A DNA stretch of 64,000 nucleotides, taken from a bacterium. Lineage in GTDB: Bacteria; Bacteroidota; Bacteroidia; Bacteroidales; Muribaculaceae. Both the position numbers and the translations under genes were made by a program. Shown one piece after another: positions 26,927 to 36,668 of the stretch; position 1 is the first letter of the stretch, and every line of letters begins with the position of its first letter. The notes under the pieces were generated by a model. The model was not told where the DNA came from. It worked only from the letters and a program-made list of their open reading frames with translations, and ran no database searches. The stretch covers positions 17,106 to 81,105 of the forward strand of contig SFTJ01000007.1 of assembly GCA_004563195.1 (NCBI GenBank), given 5' to 3'.

Positions 26927-28552
26927 ATGAAAAAATATATTTTAGGTTTGGCTGTGTCGGCTTTGGCTCTCACTACAGTGTCATGCAATGATTTCTTGAA
27001 CACTCAGCCTGAAGGATCGCCAACCACCGGCACTTACTTTACCAACGACCAACAGGCAATCGATGCAGTGGAAATGCTCTATGCCGACGTGCAACAAGAA
27101 GGCTGCTTCGGTCGCGAATTTTTCTGGGAACAAGCTGCCGCCAACGACGTGGTTTGGGGTCGCACACGAAGCTATCCAGCTCTCGCCACTTTCAACTACT
27201 CGGGCGACGAAAGTCCTCTCCGCTCGGTGTGGGAACGCCTCACTCGCACCACTGCCCGCGCCAACTGGGTTGTGGAACAGCTCTCTAAGAAAGCATCGCT
27301 CACTGCTATCGAAAAGCGTTCGCTCGGCGAAGCTTACTTCATGCGTGCGCTCACTCACTTCTACATCGCTTACCGCTACGGTACCGACTTGCAGGGTGTG
27401 CCTTTCTGCCGCTACGAAGACTTCGAAAACGGTTACGACAACTCGATACCCGAACAGCAACCTTCAGTAATGGAAAACTACCGCCTCATCATCGAAGACC
27501 TCGACAAGGCTTTGGCTAATCTGCCTAAGTTTGAAGAATATGGCATCGACGACCGCGGTCGTGCTCACAAGGCTGCTTGCGTGGGCTACAAGGCTAAGAC
27601 CTATGCTTACTGGGCTACTTGGGACCAAACAAAGTGGAACGACGTAATCAACTGCGTTAACGAGCTCGAAACCACCTATGGTCGCGACCTCGCCGACACT
27701 TATGCTCAAGTGTTCTCTTCTGATTTCGCCGACTTCTGGAACAAAGAATACATCTGGACAATCCCCTGCAACGGTGGTGCCAACGGTGGTGGTTTGGAAT
27801 TCCCGGGCGTAATCCTCGAAAACAAGGGCTGGGGTGTATACAACGGCTGGGGTCAGAACAAGCCTTCTTACGACATCTACGAAGAAATGCTCAAGGATGG
27901 TGCCGGTAACGACCGCATCGTTCGCAGCATCCTCGAATATGGTCAGGAATTCTACTTCAACGGCGAAAAGCGTCAGTTCTATTCTACTTCCGACATCGAA
28001 TCGGGCTTCATGATTAACAAATATATGGACCCATTCAAGCACAAGGATATGACCAACGAATACGTTAATCCTAACGGTGACTGGCCAACTGCTCGCATCA
28101 ACTTCCCATTGTTGCGCTTTGCCGACTGCTTGCTCCTCCGTGCCGAAGCTTATCTTATGACAGGCAAACCGGGCGAAGCTGCCAAGGACATCAACCGCGT
28201 GCGCACTCGTTCGAACCTCACTACTATAGGCGCTACTGCCACTATGGCCGACCTTTACCACGAACGCCGTTGCGAACTCGCTTTCGAGTTCAGCGACCAC
28301 TTGTTCGACCTCAAGCGCTGGAATCGCTCTTCGAATGCCGAAATCAAGGCTCTCGCCGATGCCGAACTCAACGCAAGTCCTCGCGTTCGCCACTACTCTA
28401 ACCGCGGCGATGTTAACTCCGATTTCACCATCGGTCAATACGAAGACTACAAGGTTAAGAACAAATACGATGCTCACTTCATGGTATTCCCTTACCCATC
28501 GGCTGAAATCACCAAGGCTGGTGGCAAGTTGAAGCAAAACAAAGACTATTAA
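26927..28552 (+). CDS. SusD/RagB-type glycan-binding lipoprotein
   Basis: This 541-aa surface lipoprotein caps the SusC barrel and captures the glycan. The lipobox is TTVSC-NDFL, followed by the family opening LNTQPEGSPTTGTYFTNDQQ. TPR-like helices include SLGEAYFMRALTHFYIAYRY. The C-terminal RagB/SusD domain has LLRFADCLLLRAEAYLMTG and LYHERRCELAFEFSDHLFDL. The start is ATG 26927; 26915 is a TTG. A strong terminator follows. Confidence 0.95.
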   Translation: MKKYILGLAVSALALTTVSCNDFLNTQPEGSPTTGTYFTNDQQAIDAVEMLYADVQQEGCFGREFFWEQAAANDVVWGRTRSYPALATFNYSGDESPLRSVWERLTRTTARANWVVEQLSKKASLTAIEKRSLGEAYFMRALTHFYIAYRYGTDLQGVPFCRYEDFENGYDNSIPEQQPSVMENYRLIIEDLDKALANLPKFEEYGIDDRGRAHKAACVGYKAKTYAYWATWDQTKWNDVINCVNELETTYGRDLADTYAQVFSSDFADFWNKEYIWTIPCNGGANGGGLEFPGVILENKGWGVYNGWGQNKPSYDIYEEMLKDGAGNDRIVRSILEYGQEFYFNGEKRQFYSTSDIESGFMINKYMDPFKHKDMTNEYVNPNGDWPTARINFPLLRFADCLLLRAEAYLMTGKPGEAAKDINRVRTRSNLTTIGATATMADLYHERRCELAFEFSDHLFDLKRWNRSSNAEIKALADAELNASPRVRHYSNRGDVNSDFTIGQYEDYKVKNKYDAHFMVFPYPSAEITKAGGKLKQNKDY

Positions 28553-28603
28553 TAAGCATCTTATCGCGAGGCGCACAGAGCCTTGCCGATAATATAATCA
28601 CTC

Positions 28604-28642
28604 AAGGTGCGTCAATCTCTGCATTGACGCACCTTTGTTTTT
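28604..28642 (+). terminator. Strong terminator after susD
   Basis: AAGGTGCGTCAAT (28604-28616) pairs perfectly with ATTGACGCACCTT (28623-28635), 13 bp with a 6-nt loop, followed by TGTTTTT. It separates susCD from the enzyme genes, so the latter probably need their own promoter or readthrough. Confidence 0.85.
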
Positions 28643-28718
28643 CACATTTGGCACTATTCCGCAAGCCCTTTTAACTAATGTTTGCAATAACTCAAAACCA
28701 TAAATCACAGATATTTCG

Positions 28719-28726
28719 TAACTTTA
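28719..28726 (+). promoter_or_regulatory. Weak -7-like element of the enzyme operon
   Basis: TAACTTTA resembles TAnnTTTG with the last base changed. It lies 87 bp before the phosphatase-family lipoprotein gene. Confidence 0.35.
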
Positions 28727-28812
28727 CACGATGGGAACGAAACAATAAGCCCCAAAACCAAAATAAGCGAAAATACAAACCTTTCAAACAAACTATTCAA
28801 TAATCACAAATT

Positions 28813-29673
28813 ATGCGAAATCTTATTTTAGCTCTTTTAAGCGTCATCATCCTTGCAGGATGTTCAAAACAACAACAGCAACAAGACACCACTCAAAACA
28901 TAGTAGTGGCAACCTTCAACATGCGTTACGATAACCCCGACGACAGCATGAACAATTGGCAATATCGCAAGGAACGCGTGGCTCAATTCATCATCGACCA
29001 AAACATCGATATCGTGGGCACTCAAGAACTCCTCCAAAACCAAGTTGACGACCTCAAGGCTCTGCTCCCCGACTTCGACATGGTGGGCGTGGCTCGCGAC
29101 AACGGTAAAGACAAGGGCGAATATGCCGCCATCTTCTTCCGCCGCGACCGTTTCGAAGTGCTCGACAGCAACAACTTCTGGCTCTGCGAAAACCCCGACA
29201 GCGTGGGTATGAAGGGATGGGATGCCGCTTGCACTCGCATAGCCACATGGGCTAAACTAAAGGATAAAACCAACGACAAGATATTTATGGCTGTCAACAC
29301 TCACTTCGACCACGTGGGCGAAGTGGCTCGCCGCGAGAGCGCTCTGCTCATCATCAGCAAAATTAAGGAGATAGTGGGCGACCAACCTGCATTCCTCACC
29401 GGCGACTTCAATGTTGACAACACCAGCAACGCCTACGCCACCATCACCGGCAACGAATTTGTGCTCAACGACTCGCGCTGCGTGGCCGACTCTGTGGAAG
29501 GTGTTGACTACACTTGGCACGACTTCGGCAAGGAACCTGCCGACCAACGCTCGCGCATCGACTTCATTTTCACCACTCCGAGCATCAAGGTGCTCAAGGT
29601 GTTTATCCCGCAAGAAAATGTCGATGCCTTCTTGAGCGACCACAACCCTCAAGTAGCTACTTTGCAATTCTAA
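28813..29673 (+). CDS. Endonuclease/exonuclease/phosphatase (EEP) family lipoprotein
   Basis: This 286-aa protein has a lipobox (IILAGC-SKQQ) and a Gln-rich linker, so it is periplasmic or surface anchored. EEP motifs in order are ATFNMRYDN, IVGTQELL (catalytic Glu), GEYAAIFFRRDRF, NTHFDHVGEVAR, LTGDFNVD (Asp/Asn metal site), RIDFIFTT and SDHNPQVATL (catalytic Asp-His). The fold cleaves phosphodiester or phosphomonoester bonds. Its place in a glycan locus suggests sugar phosphodiesters rather than nucleic acid. First gene of a likely six-gene operon. Confidence 0.88.
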   Translation: MRNLILALLSVIILAGCSKQQQQQDTTQNIVVATFNMRYDNPDDSMNNWQYRKERVAQFIIDQNIDIVGTQELLQNQVDDLKALLPDFDMVGVARDNGKDKGEYAAIFFRRDRFEVLDSNNFWLCENPDSVGMKGWDAACTRIATWAKLKDKTNDKIFMAVNTHFDHVGEVARRESALLIISKIKEIVGDQPAFLTGDFNVDNTSNAYATITGNEFVLNDSRCVADSVEGVDYTWHDFGKEPADQRSRIDFIFTTPSIKVLKVFIPQENVDAFLSDHNPQVATLQF

Positions 29674-29693
29674 TCCCCACTTTACTCGATAAT

Positions 29694-30521
29694 ATGAAAA
29701 TAGGAATCGATTTAGGCGGCACCAACATTCGCGTGGGTGCAGTGAGCGATGGCAAAATAGTGCGCAAGGCTCAAGTGCCCACTCCTCACACATCGTGCCC
29801 CGACGAGGTGGTAGATGCCATAGTGAACCTCATACGCCAAGTGGCTGCCGATGATGCAATCGAAGGTATAGGCATAGGCGTACCTTCGGTGGTGGACTGG
29901 GAAAAAGGCATTGTCTACAATGTGATGAACATCCCCTCATGGAAGGAAGTGCACATCAAGGACATACTCGAAGGCACTTTCGGTGTGCCTGTGGCTGTGA
30001 ATAACGATGCCAACTGCTTCGCCCTCGGCGAGAAGATGTATGGTGCGGCTCGCCTCTACGACGATGTGGTGGGCATCACTCTCGGCACCGGCGTAGGTGC
30101 GGGTCTCATATTCGACGGACGCCTCTACAGCGGCCGTAACACGGCTGCCGGCGAGGTGTGCTCGCTCCCCTATCTCGAGAGCGACTATGAGCACTATTGC
30201 AGCAGCGGATTTTTTGTCGACCGCGGCACCACAGGTCGCGATGCCGCCACTTTGGCATCGGAAGGCAATGCCGATATAATGCCCGTATGGCAGGAATTTG
30301 GCAGCCATGTGGGCAATCTGGTGAAAGCCGTGCTGCTTGCCTACGACCCGCAAGCCATAGTGTTCGGCGGAAGCATCGCCAAGGCTTTCGAGCACTTCGA
30401 AAAGCCTATGATGCAGTCGCTCGAGACATTTATGTATCCCAATATGGTGCAACGCCTCAAAATTTTCGTGTCGGAACTCGATGATGTAGCCATCTACGGT
30501 GCTTCGGCTCTGGTGCAATAA
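29694..30521 (+). CDS. ROK-family sugar kinase
   Basis: This 275-aa cytoplasmic kinase probably phosphorylates the released hexose. The start is ATG 29694, 21 bp after the EEP stop; the longer frame overlaps that gene. The phosphate-1 motif is IGIDLGGTNIRVGAV, then VNNDANCFALGEK with catalytic Asp, GITLGTGVGAGLIFDGR, and the adenosine motif IVFGGSIAKAF. The usual ROK zinc motif CxCGxxGCxE is absent: after NTAAGEVCSLPYLESDYEHY only isolated cysteines remain. The protein is also shorter than the usual ~300-320 residues. Glucose or mannose is the likely substrate, by context. Confidence 0.88.
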   Translation: MKIGIDLGGTNIRVGAVSDGKIVRKAQVPTPHTSCPDEVVDAIVNLIRQVAADDAIEGIGIGVPSVVDWEKGIVYNVMNIPSWKEVHIKDILEGTFGVPVAVNNDANCFALGEKMYGAARLYDDVVGITLGTGVGAGLIFDGRLYSGRNTAAGEVCSLPYLESDYEHYCSSGFFVDRGTTGRDAATLASEGNADIMPVWQEFGSHVGNLVKAVLLAYDPQAIVFGGSIAKAFEHFEKPMMQSLETFMYPNMVQRLKIFVSELDDVAIYGASALVQ

Positions 30522-30581
30522 TTCTCTAAGTCTACACTTTTCTAATCCCTCCTATAGAACAACAAAAAACGCAGAATTCTG

Positions 30582-33515
30582 ATGAAAAAGAACATCATAT
30601 CACTCGTTGCCATGCTGGCACTGGCATTGCTTTCGTGGCAACCGATGGCTGCAAAACAGTTAACTCGCTATGTCGACCCCTTTATCGGCACCGGCGGTCA
30701 TGGTCACACCTATCCGGGTGCCACCACGCCTCACGGAGCCGTGCAACTCAGCCCCGACACTCGCACCGGCAACTGGGATGCTTGCAGCGGCTATCACTAC
30801 AGCGACTCGCAAATCTTCGGATTTTCGCACAATCACCTCAGTGGTACGGGTTGCGCCGACCTTGCCGATGTGCTCTTTCACCCCGATGTAACTATCGGTT
30901 CGCCGAGCAATCTCTATCAGCCCACTTCGTTCAGCCACGCCAACGAAAAGGCACGTCCGGGCTACTATAGCGTGCTTCTCGACAACGGCATCAAAGCCGA
31001 ACTCACTGCCGCCACCTACACCGGTGTGCATCGCTACACCTATCCGGCTCAAGCATCGCCTCGCATGGTGGTGGATATGCTTTGGACTCTCGGCGAAGAG
31101 GTTATCTACGAAGCAGCCATAGAGCAAACCGCCGACAACGAAATAGCCGGCATGCGCAACAGTCTGGGTTTTGTTGACCAACAGCACATCTATTTCGTGG
31201 CACAATTCTCTTGCAATATACGCGATTTCGCTGCCTATAGCGACGGCAGCCGCGTGGAGGGCTCCAAAGCCCATGGCAACAAAATTATGGCTTCGTTCGG
31301 CCTCGAGAGCAATGTAGTGACCGTGAAGGTGGGCCTCTCTAACGTGAGCATCGAGAACGCTCGCCAAAATTTGACGCACGACACAGGCTCCGACTTCAAC
31401 TTCGACGCCGTGAGCAAAGCCGCCGATGCTCAATGGGAAAAAGCGCTATCTTGCTTCGCCATCGACGACAAGAGTGAAACGCGCAAAAAGGTGTTCTACA
31501 CCGCTCTCTATCACACCTTAGTGATGCCCAACATCACCAGCGACTGCAATGGCGAATATCGCGCTCACGACCAATCGATTCGCCGTCTCGAAGAGGGTTG
31601 CAAGGAGTATAGCGCACTATCGCTTTGGGACACGTTCCGCGCCTGGCATCCGCTCATGACGCTTATCGACCACGACTTGGTGCGAAATATCAACAATTCG
31701 ATGCTCAACAGCTACAGCTGCGACAAGAAACTGCCCATCTGGCCGCTTTCGTCGGGCGAAACGGGCTGCATGATTGGCTATCACTCGGTGGCTGTGCTCG
31801 CCGAGGCTTATCTCAAAGGCATTCGCAACTTCGATGCCGACTATGCCCTCGAGGCTATGATTGCCACTGCCAACACTCGCACCAAAGGGCTCGATTACTA
31901 CGTGAAAAACGGATTTATCCCGCAAAACGGCAAACGCGAATCGGTGTCGTGCCTGCTCGAATATGCCTACGACGACTGGTGCATTGCTCAGTTTGCTCGC
32001 GCCATAGGCCGCATCGATATTCACGACGAATATATGAAGCGTTCGCAGCAATATGTGAATGTGTTCGACGGTTCCACCCGATTTTTCCGCGGCAAACGCT
32101 CCGACGGCAATTGGCAGACTCCGTTCAACCCATTTGAGGTGGGTCATGCCTACACCGAAGCCACCGCTTGGCAATATCGCTTCTTCGTTCCGCACGATGT
32201 GAAGGGCATGGAGCAGATTTTCGGCGGCAGAGAGAAGTTTGTGGCTGCGCTCGACTCTATCTACACCGCCACAAGCGAAACACCCAACGAGCAAGCGGAC
32301 ATTACAGGTCTGATAGGTCAATATGCTCACGGCAACGAACCGAGTCACCATATCTCTTACCTTTATTCCTACATCGGTCAACCTTGGAAGACTCAGGAAC
32401 GCAATTTAGAGGTGCTCAATACGCTCTACAGCGATGCCCCCGACGGATTGTGCGGCAATGAGGACTGCGGTCAGATGTCGGCTTGGTTCATTATGAGCAG
32501 CCTCGGACTGTATGCAGTGGCTCCGGCTTCGGGTGAATATGTTCTCACCACTCCGCTTATGCGCAAAGCAACCGTTCGCCTTGCCAACGGCCGCACTCTC
32601 ACCATCATAGGCGGCGACAGCAAAGCCACTCCATATATCGCCAAGGTGGAACTCAACGGCAAACCCATCAACACCGTCTATCTCACTCATGAGCAGATTA
32701 TGCAAGGCGGTGTGCTCAAATTCACTCTCAGCGCCAAGCCCACCGATTGGGGCACTTCTGCCGATGCAGCGCCCTACTCCTACACTCGCTGCCCGGTGGT
32801 GTCGATACCGTTTGTGCGTCGCGATTTGAACCTCTTTACCGGCGCCATCGATGTCGAGATAGGCTCTGCCACTCCCGATGCAGCCATTCACTACACCCTC
32901 GACGGTTCGGAGCCTACCGAACGCTCGCCGCTCTACACTGCGCCGCTCGCCATCAGCTCCACCACCGTCATCAAGGCTAAGGCATTCCGCCCGGGCTATC
33001 TGCCAAGCGCCACTATGGCCATCACAGCCACCGAAGCCATCAATCGCCCTGCCGCATCGCTCACCGAGGCGCAGCAGGCTGAATTGAAGCGTGGCGTGAG
33101 CTACGACTACTTCGAAGGCCCGTTCCTGAAGGTTGAAGATATCACAGGCAATCCTTTGAGCTCCGGCACACTAAGCCGGCCGGGCATCGAGGGCGCTGCC
33201 TCGCCCGACCACTTTGCTTTTGTGTTCGGCGGATTTATCGACGTGCCGAGCGATGGCATCTACACCTTCTTCACCCGTTCCGACGATGGCAGCGTGCTCA
33301 TTATCGATGATGTGCTTGTGGTGGACAACAACGACTCGCACGCGGCGGTTACTGCCACCGGCACCATAGCTCTCGCCAAGGGTCTGCACCGATTCACGCT
33401 CAAATATTTCGACGACTATGAGGGCGAATCGCTGCAATGGGGCTGGCGCATACCCGGCGACACCAAGATGACCGACATCGCGCCCGAACGGCTGTATTAC
33501 CTTCCCAAGAAATAA
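30582..33515 (+). CDS. GH92 alpha-mannosidase with CHB_HEX_C and PA14 domains
   Basis: This 977-aa secreted enzyme has a signal peptide (cleavage near PMAAK). GH92 covers about residues 28-735 and is a calcium-dependent exo-alpha-mannosidase family. Family motifs are FIGTGGHGHTYPGATTPHGA, LSGTGCADLADVL, WDTFRAWHPLMTLID, GNEPSHHISYLYSYIG and GNEDCGQMSAWFIMSSLGLY. A chitobiase C-terminal-like domain follows (ATPDAAIHYTLDGSEPTERS), then a PA14 domain (YDYFEGPFL, FFTRSDDGSVLIIDD, GLHRFTLKYFDDYEGESLQW). The last two domains add about 220 residues to the usual length. The PA14 module is matched in the metallophosphoesterase two genes downstream. Confidence 0.93.
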   Translation: MKKNIISLVAMLALALLSWQPMAAKQLTRYVDPFIGTGGHGHTYPGATTPHGAVQLSPDTRTGNWDACSGYHYSDSQIFGFSHNHLSGTGCADLADVLFHPDVTIGSPSNLYQPTSFSHANEKARPGYYSVLLDNGIKAELTAATYTGVHRYTYPAQASPRMVVDMLWTLGEEVIYEAAIEQTADNEIAGMRNSLGFVDQQHIYFVAQFSCNIRDFAAYSDGSRVEGSKAHGNKIMASFGLESNVVTVKVGLSNVSIENARQNLTHDTGSDFNFDAVSKAADAQWEKALSCFAIDDKSETRKKVFYTALYHTLVMPNITSDCNGEYRAHDQSIRRLEEGCKEYSALSLWDTFRAWHPLMTLIDHDLVRNINNSMLNSYSCDKKLPIWPLSSGETGCMIGYHSVAVLAEAYLKGIRNFDADYALEAMIATANTRTKGLDYYVKNGFIPQNGKRESVSCLLEYAYDDWCIAQFARAIGRIDIHDEYMKRSQQYVNVFDGSTRFFRGKRSDGNWQTPFNPFEVGHAYTEATAWQYRFFVPHDVKGMEQIFGGREKFVAALDSIYTATSETPNEQADITGLIGQYAHGNEPSHHISYLYSYIGQPWKTQERNLEVLNTLYSDAPDGLCGNEDCGQMSAWFIMSSLGLYAVAPASGEYVLTTPLMRKATVRLANGRTLTIIGGDSKATPYIAKVELNGKPINTVYLTHEQIMQGGVLKFTLSAKPTDWGTSADAAPYSYTRCPVVSIPFVRRDLNLFTGAIDVEIGSATPDAAIHYTLDGSEPTERSPLYTAPLAISSTTVIKAKAFRPGYLPSATMAITATEAINRPAASLTEAQQAELKRGVSYDYFEGPFLKVEDITGNPLSSGTLSRPGIEGAASPDHFAFVFGGFIDVPSDGIYTFFTRSDDGSVLIIDDVLVVDNNDSHAAVTATGTIALAKGLHRFTLKYFDDYEGESLQWGWRIPGDTKMTDIAPERLYYLPKK

Positions 33516-33541
33516 ATAAAAAACAAACAAATAACTACACT

Positions 33542-35167
33542 ATGCGAAAATTTCAAAAAATGGCTTTTAGAGCGATACTTGTGGCACTCACAGCGGCTAT
33601 GGGCATCGGTATAGGCAACGCACAAAGTTGCGGCAACGATAGCATCTATCGCATTCCATACAAAAACACCTATGTGAAAGAGGCTCTTGTGGCTGAAAAC
33701 GACTTCCGCACGGCCAAACCCGTAACCACCGAGTTGCCCAAAAGTTTTGAGGAGGCTCGTCAGGTGCTGCCCGTGCCCGTTTGGGAGGGCCACCAAGCCG
33801 AAATCGACATGTACTGGAAAGCATGGCAGATAGGTGTGAAAAACATCTGCAACCCGCTTCCCGGCTCGGGCTTCGTGGTGCCTTATATCGACACTGCCTA
33901 CAATGGCAACATTTTCATGTGGGACTCGGCTTTCATCTTGATGTTCTCTCGCTATGGAGCGCGTTTCTTCGATTTCCAAGGCACGCTCAATAATTTCTAT
34001 GCCAAGCAGCACCCCGATGGCTTTATCTGCCGCGAAATACATGCCGACGGCAGCGACTGCTTCGAACGCTACGACCCGGTGAGCACCGGTCCTAACCTTA
34101 TTCCTTGGTGCGAATTGGTTTATTATCAACAGTTTGGCAATATCGACCGCCTTCACAAGGCATTCCCGGCGCTTGTGGCTTACTATAAGTGGCTTCGCCT
34201 CAACCACACTTGGCGCAACGGCACCTATTGGTCGAGCGGCTGGGGCACCGGTATGGACAATATGCCGCGCGTGAAGAAGGACTACAACCCCATCTTCAGC
34301 CACGGCCACATGATTTGGCTCGACACCAATCTGCAACAATATATGACTGCCTATCAGTTGCTTCAGATAGGTTTCTACATCGAGCGCTGGCAGGAAATAG
34401 AGGACTTTGAGGACGAAGCCAAGATGCTCAAACGATATGTTCAGGAAAACCTCTGGGACGAAAAGAGCGGTTTCCTCTACGACCAATATGCCGACGGCTC
34501 GCTGTGCACCACCAAGGGCATAAGCGCTTTCTGGGCTTTGCAGAGCGATATTCTCAGCGACAGCCAACTCAAGCGCCTCGTGGAGCACTTAAACAACCCC
34601 AAGGAATTCAAACGTCCGGGCATGGTGCCATCGGTGAGCGCCGACAATCCGAAATACAACGAAAAAGGCCGCTACTGGCAAGGTGGTGTATGGCCGGGCA
34701 CCAACTATATGATTATCGATGGCTTGTGGAAGAAGGGCTACAAGAAGGAGGCTCGCGACATTGCACTCAATCACTATCATCAGGTGTTTGAGGTGTTTAA
34801 AAACACCGGCACTTTCTGGGAATACTACTCGCCCGAATCGATGAACGAGGGCTTTATGGCTCGTAAGGACTTTATCGGCTGGACCGGCTTGGCTCCTATT
34901 GCCGAATTTATAGAGTTTATCATCGGCATCCGTGCCGATTATCCGTCGAACACCATCACTTGGGACCTCAATCTCACCGAAGCCAACGGCATAGAGCGCT
35001 ATCCGTTCGGCCCCGAAGGAAACATCTCTTTCAAGGCTGCAAAGCGCGCCAACGCATCGGCTGAACCGCAGATTACCATCGACAGCAATGTGCCTTTCAC
35101 GCTCAAAGTGTTCTATGGTAGCAAGAGCAAGACCATCGAGGTAACCCCGGGCAATAAGACTTATTAA
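33542..35167 (+). CDS. Six-hairpin glycosidase, trehalase/GH63-like
   Basis: This 541-aa secreted protein starts at ATG 33542, with a signal peptide (cleavage after GIGNAQ). The longer frame from 33437 overlaps GH92. The (alpha/alpha)6 glycosidase pattern is clear: FMWDSAFILMFSRYGARFFD, then SSGWGTGMDNMPRV (catalytic-acid region in GH37/GH63-type enzymes), WLDTNLQQYMTAYQL, RYWQGGVWPGTNYMIIDGL, and EYYSPESMNEGFM (likely base region). The exact family (GH63, GH37 or a mannosylglycerate-hydrolase-like group) cannot be settled by eye. It may remove alpha-glucosyl or alpha-mannosyl caps. Confidence 0.75.
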   Translation: MRKFQKMAFRAILVALTAAMGIGIGNAQSCGNDSIYRIPYKNTYVKEALVAENDFRTAKPVTTELPKSFEEARQVLPVPVWEGHQAEIDMYWKAWQIGVKNICNPLPGSGFVVPYIDTAYNGNIFMWDSAFILMFSRYGARFFDFQGTLNNFYAKQHPDGFICREIHADGSDCFERYDPVSTGPNLIPWCELVYYQQFGNIDRLHKAFPALVAYYKWLRLNHTWRNGTYWSSGWGTGMDNMPRVKKDYNPIFSHGHMIWLDTNLQQYMTAYQLLQIGFYIERWQEIEDFEDEAKMLKRYVQENLWDEKSGFLYDQYADGSLCTTKGISAFWALQSDILSDSQLKRLVEHLNNPKEFKRPGMVPSVSADNPKYNEKGRYWQGGVWPGTNYMIIDGLWKKGYKKEARDIALNHYHQVFEVFKNTGTFWEYYSPESMNEGFMARKDFIGWTGLAPIAEFIEFIIGIRADYPSNTITWDLNLTEANGIERYPFGPEGNISFKAAKRANASAEPQITIDSNVPFTLKVFYGSKSKTIEVTPGNKTY

Positions 35168-35179
35168 AAAGCACTGATT

Positions 35180-36628
35180 ATGAAAACATTACGCACAGCA
35201 ATATTTGTCGTCGCAGCCGTTCTGACACTTGCAGCATCGGCTCAGAGCACGCGCCGCATGGCTTTTAATGCCGACGGCACTTTCAAAATCGCCCAATTTA
35301 CCGACATTCACTGGTGCGACGACAGCGTGGAGGTGTGCAAACGCACTTTGCAGAGTCTGCAAGCCGTAATCGATGCCGAACGCCCCGACTTGAATGTGCT
35401 CACGGGCGATATCGTCACCGACCACCCTGCTCTCAAAGGTTGGAAAAGCATCATTGCATTCTTCGAAAAGCAGAACATACCGTTCGTGGTGGCTATGGGC
35501 AACCACGACGGCGAGTTTATGAGCAAAGATTCCATCTACACTCTGCTCACCGATAGCCCTATGTATGTGGGCGTGAAAGGCAACCACGTTACCGGTTACG
35601 GCAATATGACCATAGCACTGCACGCCGGCAATGGCTCCGACAAGGTGCAGAATGTGATTTATCTTATCGACTCGAACGATTATGCCGCCAGCACCATTTT
35701 CGGCCACTACGATTGGATACACTTCGACCAAATCGATTGGTATCGCCGCGAAAGCGACCGTTTCGCTGCCAAGAACGGCGGCAAGCCGGTGCCTTCGGTG
35801 GCATTCTTCCACATCCCGCTTATTGAGACCGACCACGTGGTGGGCTTGCCCGACACTTTCGGCAACGCCAAAGAGCGTTTCGGCAAGGGCATCAACTCGG
35901 GCCTGTTTGCCTCGATGCTCGAGAAGGGCAATATGGTGGGTGTGTTTGCGGGCCACGACCACATGAACGACTATGTGGGCATTCGGTCGGAAGTGACTTT
36001 GGGCTTTGGCCGTTGCAGCGGTTGGGGCGCTTATGGCACTCTCGAGCGTGGCGCTCGCATAGTGCAACTGCGCGAAGGCTCCCGACACTTCGACACCTGG
36101 ATTACCACTGCCAAGGGTCGCGAAGCGGTTTATCACAGTCCGTCGGGCATCACTTCGATTGAAGAAAATGCCGGATATCTGGCTCCGGTGAAGGCTTCGA
36201 AGGTGAAAAACGGCGTGAACTACACCTACTACGAAGGCGAGATACTGAGTTGCGACGAAATTGCGCATCTCAAGCCGCTCCACAAGGGTGTGACCGATAA
36301 TTTCCGCATCGATCTCTACGATACCAACGACCATTTCGCCTACACGTTCGATGCTCTTTTCGATGCTCCCGAAAAGGCTGTGTATAAGTTCCGCCTGCGC
36401 AGCGATGATGGTGCACAGCTATTCATCGACGGTCGTATGATTATCGACAACGACGGCAGCCACAGCGCCAACTTCGTGGTGGGCAAGGTGGCTCTCGAAA
36501 AGGGATTGCACCGCATCGAAATCAAGTATTTCGAGGACTACATGGGTCAGGAATTGCTTCTGCGCTTCCAGACTCCCAACATCGATGAGACTCCGGTAAC
36601 GCCGGCCATGCTTTTCATTGCCAAATAA
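35180..36628 (+). CDS. Secreted metallophosphoesterase with PA14 domain
   Basis: This 482-aa protein has a signal peptide (cleavage near LAASA-Q). All calcineurin-type metal motifs are present: FTDIHWCDD (D-x-H), LTGDIVTD (GD), MGNHDGEF (GNHD), FFHIPLIET (H) and FAGHDHMND (GHDH). Residues ~345-480 are a PA14-like domain (YTYYEGEILSCDE, FRLRSDDGAQLFIDGRMIID, GLHRIEIKYFEDYMGQELLL), very like that of the GH92 enzyme. It probably removes phosphate from a glycan in the periplasm or at the surface. It starts 12 bp after the previous stop. Confidence 0.88.
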   Translation: MKTLRTAIFVVAAVLTLAASAQSTRRMAFNADGTFKIAQFTDIHWCDDSVEVCKRTLQSLQAVIDAERPDLNVLTGDIVTDHPALKGWKSIIAFFEKQNIPFVVAMGNHDGEFMSKDSIYTLLTDSPMYVGVKGNHVTGYGNMTIALHAGNGSDKVQNVIYLIDSNDYAASTIFGHYDWIHFDQIDWYRRESDRFAAKNGGKPVPSVAFFHIPLIETDHVVGLPDTFGNAKERFGKGINSGLFASMLEKGNMVGVFAGHDHMNDYVGIRSEVTLGFGRCSGWGAYGTLERGARIVQLREGSRHFDTWITTAKGREAVYHSPSGITSIEENAGYLAPVKASKVKNGVNYTYYEGEILSCDEIAHLKPLHKGVTDNFRIDLYDTNDHFAYTFDALFDAPEKAVYKFRLRSDDGAQLFIDGRMIIDNDGSHSANFVVGKVALEKGLHRIEIKYFEDYMGQELLLRFQTPNIDETPVTPAMLFIAK

Positions 36629-36668
36629 CTATTAATTCCCACATATTTAACCAATTTCTTCTTTTAAT

